DNA from: Bacillota bacterium
GTDB taxonomy: Bacteria; Bacillota; JADQBR01
Direction of reading: 5' to 3'
Assembly: GCA_016278515.1 (NCBI GenBank)
Contig: JADQBR010000078.1
Location: forward strand, 1 to 46,988
Length of the DNA stretch: 46,988 nucleotides
Position 1 is the stretch's first letter. The number at the start of each line of letters is the position of its first letter. The notes beneath the pieces are model-generated. The model worked only from the letters and a program-made list of their open reading frames with translations, did not search any database and was not told where the DNA came from. A program made the translations under genes and the position numbers. Shown piece after piece: positions 43,213 to 46,988 of this stretch.

Positions 43213-43237
43213 TTCAATCCGCCCGGGATTAGTCTAG
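43163..43237 (+). pseudogene. Possible remnant of a HEPN partner gene
   Basis: In another frame than the MNT gene, and overlapping its end, an ATG at 43163 opens a 24-codon frame encoding MEDPQEIRRLISYLLFNSIR and four more residues. The first residues resemble the start of HEPN proteins, and the place is where the HEPN gene normally begins. It ends abruptly at the converging amidohydrolase gene. This is a tentative reading of a very short sequence. Confidence 0.3.
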
Positions 43238-44131
43238 ACCCAATAACCTAGATGCATTTCCATAGAAAATCAAGTCCATTTCTTGTTGATTTATTGCCAG
43301 CTCGGTACAAACACCAACTTGGCTATCGAAATAGCTTTTAGCCCAACCGCGGGGAAACCAGCTGGAATCACTTCCGAAAACTATCCTCTCTGGCCCCACG
43401 GTATCCAGTGCTTTGGCAAAGAGGTCTTTTAGGGTAAGCGGATACGGACACCATTGCATCCAGTCATTACACCCTGAAGTGTCAATATAAATATTGGGGC
43501 TTGACCAGGCTAAATGCAGAAGTTCCTGATAATATCCCGCTCCAAAATGGGGAATTACAAAGGGAATATCAGTAAAAGTCTGGGCCACTGGGGCAAGAGT
43601 AAGCGGGTTAATCCGGGGATGGTAAACCACACCGCCAGGGCCACCAAGGACACCAAAATGAATAAGCACGGGAACCTTTCTCTCGGCTAATAGGGTCCAA
43701 AAAGGCTTTAGCTCAGGACTCTCAAACGGTAAGGTTGTGAGGGGGCCAAACCATTTGTAACCGACAAGGTGGAGTTCATCTAAGGCGTATTTGAGTTTAT
43801 TCACGGCATCCGGTGCACACAGATCATGGTGAGCAAAGCCTAAAAATTTGTCAGGATGCTCGTTAACAAACTGAGCAAGAGTTTCGTTACCGCCCCCGGT
43901 TAAAAACACAACTTTCTTTAAACCATACTTATCAACTTCCGATGCCCAGCGTTCGATCTGCACACGGTTTCCCGGATGCTCCAGCTGGGGTTCGGGAAAG
44001 TCATATTCTTGACGCCAGCGCTTGCGAAATTTTTGGGAGTATTCCTTCACAAGAGGGTGAATCCCTCTTTTGATCATGGTGTGATGTGCAGGGAAGTGAG
44101 CGTGAAAGTCAATTACTTGAAAAGGCATCAT
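43229..44131 (-). CDS. Amidohydrolase family protein (amidohydrolase_2 type)
   Basis: A 300-residue TIM-barrel metal-dependent hydrolase or decarboxylase. Metal-binding HAH is in VIDFHAHFPAHH at the N-terminus. A conserved histidine follows in IPFVIPHFGAGYY, and the terminal aspartate is in ERIVFGSDSSWFPRGW. The family includes ACMS decarboxylase, gamma-resorcylate decarboxylase and 4-oxalomesaconate hydratase, and I cannot choose a substrate. The ATG follows AAGGAG by eight bases, with a second ATG right after. It is the only minus-strand gene between the two tRNA-like copies and is not part of an operon. Confidence 0.85.
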   Translation of the reverse strand: MMPFQVIDFHAHFPAHHTMIKRGIHPLVKEYSQKFRKRWRQEYDFPEPQLEHPGNRVQIERWASEVDKYGLKKVVFLTGGGNETLAQFVNEHPDKFLGFAHHDLCAPDAVNKLKYALDELHLVGYKWFGPLTTLPFESPELKPFWTLLAERKVPVLIHFGVLGGPGGVVYHPRINPLTLAPVAQTFTDIPFVIPHFGAGYYQELLHLAWSSPNIYIDTSGCNDWMQWCPYPLTLKDLFAKALDTVGPERIVFGSDSSWFPRGWAKSYFDSQVGVCTELAINQQEMDLIFYGNASRLLGLD

Positions 44132-44361
44132 ATCATAAACTCCTTCTTATTAAGCTCATAGCTCATTAGATTTAGTTTGGCTGTTGAAGCGTTGGAAAAA
44201 ACAGACCTATAATCGTTATAGTACATTATTTCTTCTTAATTTTTGGTGATTCCTGCTGTGGTTGGCTTCTTTGTATTTATGTGGTAAAATCCACATGTAT
44301 TATTTATAGAAGGTGAAAAATAGCACAATCTACATTTTAGTAGATAAAGGAGGCGGCTATT

Positions 44362-44874
44362 ATGATTGAACCATCAAAAGTATCCGAGGCATTTAATAGA
44401 GTTGAAGAAGAAAATTATGCTTTCCGTGCATTTTTAAAAGATCATGCAGATGAGGATAAATTGGACAAGCAGTTTTTAGAATTACATAATGAATTATTTT
44501 CAGATTACGATTGTAATAAATGCAGGAATTGCTGCAAGGAATATTCCGCAAGTTTCGAGGAGTACGAATTAAAGTCAGTTTCGGCTTTTCTCAAGATGAC
44601 GGAAAAAGGGTTTAAAGATAAATATATTAAAGAAGACCTGGGCGAATCTCTACTTAATGTGAAGCCTTGCTGTTTCCTTATGGAAGATGGTGGTTGTGCA
44701 ATTAAACCCTGCAAACCTTTGAACTGCAAAGACTACCCATTTACAAACAAACCTGAGAGACTGTGGAGTTTACTGAGTATTTTGACATCGGCAAGCATTT
44801 GCCCGGTTGTGTTTGAAATGCTCGAAAGATTAAAAAAAGAATATGGTTTCACCAAAAGAAGAAGGAGATATTAA
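44362..44874 (+). CDS. YkgJ-type cysteine-cluster protein
   Basis: A 170-residue protein with the YkgJ/UPF0153 zinc- or iron-binding pattern: CNKCRNCCKEY near residue 51, then PCCFLMEDGGCAIKPCKPLNCKDYPF near residue 110. Flanking regions are helical and charged. The start has AAGGAGGCGG upstream. The next gene begins five bases after its stop, so the two are an operon. The role of the family is unknown. A short decayed copy of its first codons is found at 46550. Confidence 0.85.
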   Translation: MIEPSKVSEAFNRVEEENYAFRAFLKDHADEDKLDKQFLELHNELFSDYDCNKCRNCCKEYSASFEEYELKSVSAFLKMTEKGFKDKYIKEDLGESLLNVKPCCFLMEDGGCAIKPCKPLNCKDYPFTNKPERLWSLLSILTSASICPVVFEMLERLKKEYGFTKRRRRY

Positions 44875-44879
44875 AAAAA

Positions 44880-46544
44880 GTGAATTACAATGAATTTTTG
44901 AAAGCAGTGGATGAAAAGCTGTCCATTATGACTGAAACAGAAAAAAATCAATGGATACATAATATGGCCAGAACCACAAAAGAACATAAAAGAACTGCAT
45001 TTTTAGAATCTTTGCTGGAAGAACAAGCTTGTTGTCCCGACAATTATATAAAAAAAGAAATAGAGGACTGGTGCAGAAAAATTGAAGAACAGGAAATATA
45101 TTTTGAGTGCAGTGGTTATGAGGAATATGGAGAAAGCTATTGGGACAGCGATTATTCGTATGAATATTCTGATGCTTTTGGAATAGGAAAAGAACTTTCA
45201 AGAGCATTTCAAGCAACTGAAGATTTATTGTTCCAAAAAGAATACAAGCAGGCCTCAGAACTATATGAAAAGCTTTGTAACATGTCATTTGCGGCAATAG
45301 ATTGCGATACTGGGGAGAGTCAGGAACTGGAACTGAAGGAACTTGTGGATGAAAAGCTGGCAAGCTTGGATTTGAAGAAGATTGTCTTGAATTTGATGTA
45401 TGCAAAATATCAGGCTGCTGAAGGTGAGGAAAGAGCAGCTGCACTATACCGGTATTTTTCATGGGGTATGTGCAAGGACACAAAAGTAGAAGAAATTTTT
45501 ATTGTAGGCCCAGAAGAGCTTAAAGGGATAGATGTTTTTATAGAGGAATGGATTTCTTTTCTGAAAAATACAGATGGAGACATGGCAGGAGACTTGCTGT
45601 CGGGTGCATGCATATATCAGGGGGGCATCGGCCGTTTATGTGAAATAGCAAAAGAAGTATCGGCGAAACATCCAGTTTTATATGAATATGCTTGTCAGCA
45701 GCTACTGAATGAACAAAAAGAGATTGAATGTGAAAAGCTAGGGTTGGAATCTATTGGCATGCTGCCTGAAAATCTAGTTGTCAGGGGAAAAATCGCTGAT
45801 TTAACAGCGAAGGCTGCTAAACAGTTAGGGCATGCGGATATAATTAAAGAATGTTATGAAGCGGCTTTTCGTGCCGAATCAACGCTAAATCACTATTTGC
45901 GGTTATTTGAACTTCCGGACTATAAAGACATTGTAGACAGAGTGGCGAAGTATGCAAATGCATTACCGGAAAATCCTGTGTGGGAAGGGAATCATAATAA
46001 ACAGCTGCTGGTGAATTATCTTTCAAAGGACCATAAAAAAGTAATTAGGTTTTTAAATGGTGAGTTTGATTGCATTTTTGAATATTGTAATAAAGATAAA
46101 ACCCAATTGGGTTGGAGCAGCCAGTTTAAAGGGATTGCTGTTCCACTATTTATTTTGCTGCTGAATCAAAATGAAAAGCTTACAAAAGCCGGACAACGGT
46201 TGATAGATGGGATAGAATACAGGTTAGGATATAAGGAAGACGATATTAAGAACTTTACAGACCGTTTTTTTACATGGAAGGAAAAAGTAGCTTTAACGAA
46301 TGAACAATATGAGAAGTATACAAAATGGCTGAAAAAAGAAGTTGATAGAAGGACAGAGGCCGTTGTAGGAGGAAGTCATCGGAAAAGTTACTATAAGGTA
46401 GCTGTACTGATAGCAGCATTAGGTGAAGCATTGGAGTCAAATGGAAAGCCGCATGGAAGAATGGCTGTAATAGATCATTATAAAAAAATGTATTCCCGGA
46501 AAAGGGCGTTTAGAGCAGAATTTGAAATGCTAAATGAGAAATGA
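44880..46544 (+). CDS. Large helical protein, possibly SWIM-associated type
   Basis: A 554-residue soluble protein with no signal peptide, no membrane helix and no catalytic motif I recognise. Most of it looks like helical repeats, perhaps TPR-like: FQKEYKQASELYEKLCNMSFAA, LYRYFSWGMC and YRAESTLNHYLRLF-type units. The C-terminal 65 residues (RTEAVVGGSHRKSYYKVAVLIAALGEAL through MYSRKRAFRAEFEML) resemble the ends of SWIM zinc-finger proteins, but the SWIM finger itself is absent. The GTG start is 12 bases from AAGGAG, so its start is uncertain. It is co-transcribed with the YkgJ-type gene, and the two may act together. Homologues should be sought before a role is proposed. Confidence 0.6.
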   Translation: MNYNEFLKAVDEKLSIMTETEKNQWIHNMARTTKEHKRTAFLESLLEEQACCPDNYIKKEIEDWCRKIEEQEIYFECSGYEEYGESYWDSDYSYEYSDAFGIGKELSRAFQATEDLLFQKEYKQASELYEKLCNMSFAAIDCDTGESQELELKELVDEKLASLDLKKIVLNLMYAKYQAAEGEERAAALYRYFSWGMCKDTKVEEIFIVGPEELKGIDVFIEEWISFLKNTDGDMAGDLLSGACIYQGGIGRLCEIAKEVSAKHPVLYEYACQQLLNEQKEIECEKLGLESIGMLPENLVVRGKIADLTAKAAKQLGHADIIKECYEAAFRAESTLNHYLRLFELPDYKDIVDRVAKYANALPENPVWEGNHNKQLLVNYLSKDHKKVIRFLNGEFDCIFEYCNKDKTQLGWSSQFKGIAVPLFILLLNQNEKLTKAGQRLIDGIEYRLGYKEDDIKNFTDRFFTWKEKVALTNEQYEKYTKWLKKEVDRRTEAVVGGSHRKSYYKVAVLIAALGEALESNGKPHGRMAVIDHYKKMYSRKRAFRAEFEMLNEK

Positions 46545-46549
46545 GTAAT

Positions 46550-46588
46550 GTGATAGAACCATTAAAAGTCAAAGAAACTTTTAAGTGA
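46550..46588 (+). pseudogene. Decayed copy of the YkgJ-type gene start
   Basis: A GTG-started frame encoding MIEPLKVKETFK then a stop. The intact gene at 44362 begins MIEPSKVSEAFN, and the DNA also matches over about 40 bases. It looks like the leftover of a second paralogue, following directly after the 554-residue protein gene. Confidence 0.4.
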
Positions 46589-46636
46589 GTAGGAAATTTT
46601 CTGATCAGAATGTTGTAATAAGGAATGAGAATAGTA

Positions 46637-46798
46637 ATGGAAAAGAATATTTTTGGAAGTACTTCATTAAAAGTAAATTGGAAAGGTGAAATTGTATCTA
46701 TTCAACCTAGAACGAGAGTGTGGAGATATCCACATTTCATGCGGGATCCACTTTTTGGACCATCGCCGTCCAGGCCTTGGTTCGGGTGCGATTCCTGA
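46637..46798 (+). pseudogene. Reading frame truncated by the tRNA-like copy 2
   Basis: An ATG at 46637 opens a 53-codon frame: residues 1-31 (ending SIQPRTRVWRY) look like a genuine protein start, with a ribosome binding site AAGGAATGAG upstream. From codon 32 the frame runs into the repeated tRNA-like element and continues as nonsense to a stop. The junction falls where similarity to the copy at 42597 begins. This suggests that the element or the recombination that placed it here cut the gene. The parent protein family is not certain. Confidence 0.45.
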
Positions 46799-46809
46799 GT
46801 CCCGCTCCA
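46741..46809 (+). ncRNA. tRNA-Gly-like RNA element, copy 2
   Basis: Identical to the element at 42608 at 66 of 69 positions. The three differences (AGG changed to TTT) all fall in the short segment replacing the D arm. The acceptor-like stem GCGGGAT/GTCCCGC, T73-CCA and the TGCGATT loop are unchanged. The preceding CCACATTTCAT is also shared with copy 1, where its first three bases are the tRNA-Ala CCA end. No tRNA gene precedes this copy and no clear promoter was seen, but a hairpin TGTGGA-GATA-TCCACA lies just upstream. Confidence 0.6.
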
Positions 46810-46815
46810 ATTACT

Positions 46816-46842
46816 AGAGTAACCGATGAGGTTGCTCTTTTT
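46816..46842 (+). terminator. Terminator of tRNA-like copy 2
   Basis: AGAGTAACC pairs with GGTTGCTCT around GATGA, followed by TTTTT. It is nearly the same as the terminator of copy 1, so the element and its terminator were duplicated together. Confidence 0.8.
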
Positions 46843-46988
46843 ATATTGGCGTTGCGTGGTTTGAGCAGATTGAACATCAATCTTTTAAGTTTCGGTAATG
46901 CTGAAAAGAGTATTATGCGCAAGTTTTGCTAGGTTTTCACCATAGATTGATAAATTAGCATAATTATGATATTATTATGCTAAAAGAG
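46843..46988. other. Right-edge region with no recognised gene
   Basis: The last 146 bases contain no plausible gene. The final 40 are AT-rich with repeats of TTATGATATTATTATGC-like sequence, as would be expected for a promoter of a gene beyond the window. Confidence 0.4.

Overview
The window looks like chromosomal DNA of an anaerobic, low-to-moderate-GC Firmicute of the class Clostridia, probably Desulfotomaculum/Peptococcaceae-like. This rests on gene content only: two-subunit glycine decarboxylase, SipW-type signal peptidase, AcuABC, DUF421/DUF4363, UPF0180, strong GGAGG ribosome binding sites and intrinsic terminators after many genes. No ribosomal RNA, CRISPR array, phage or complete transposase gene was seen.

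Layout. (1) 69-4291: a lactate/glycolate-type FAD + Fe-S oxidoreductase pair (minus strand) diverges from a LarA-type lactate racemase. (2) 4624-9778: a MacB-like ABC export operon (ATPase, long adaptor, permease), then an aromatic-acid-exporter-like membrane protein. (3) 9760-17064: one long minus-strand operon behind a tandem glycine riboswitch with its own terminator: gcvT-gcvH-gcvPA-gcvPB, two radical SAM proteins and lipM. I read the radical SAM pair as a LipS1/LipS2-type lipoyl synthase, so the operon would both make the glycine cleavage system and assemble lipoate on GcvH. (4) 17350-23317: an ACT-PAS-AAA+-HTH sigma-54 activator, alanine dehydrogenase behind a near-consensus -24/-12 promoter with upstream TyrR-box-like palindromes, a Na+:alanine/glycine symporter with a possible coupled leader peptide, and dihydrolipoyl dehydrogenase (glycine cleavage L-protein). 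Regions 3 and 4 together form an alanine/glycine uptake and catabolism locus.

(5) 23364-33721: mixed housekeeping and signalling genes (CrcB, DUF438-hemerythrin-PAS protein, Mrp ATPase, class IV aminotransferase, DUF421/DUF4363 pair, GH18 glycosidase, Cache-GGDEF-HD-GYP protein, a 198-bp MITE-like repeat and two small proteins). (6) 33847-37961: a glycosidase-like protein, a nitrilase homologue that lacks the whole catalytic triad, an intact nitrilase beside it, and a UPF0180 protein with a Gln/Asn-rich tail. (7) 38124-40787: acuB-acuC and acuA, which in Bacillus control acetyl-CoA synthetase by reversible acetylation. (8) 40855-42449: SipW-like peptidase, a zinc-ribbon protein and a GNAT acetyltransferase.

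(9) 42471-46842 is the most unusual part. A tRNA-Ala(GGC) gene is followed at once by a 69-nt element with tRNA-Gly-like ends (7-bp acceptor stem, U73, CCA), a near-T-loop and its own terminator, but no normal D arm. A nearly identical copy plus terminator recurs 4.1 kb downstream, where it cuts into an unrelated reading frame. The DNA between the copies carries an orphan MNT nucleotidyltransferase with a possible HEPN remnant, an amidohydrolase, a YkgJ-type cysteine-cluster protein and a large helical protein of unknown function. The two copies could mark an island inserted at the tRNA-Ala 3' end, a mobile tRNA-like RNA, or both.
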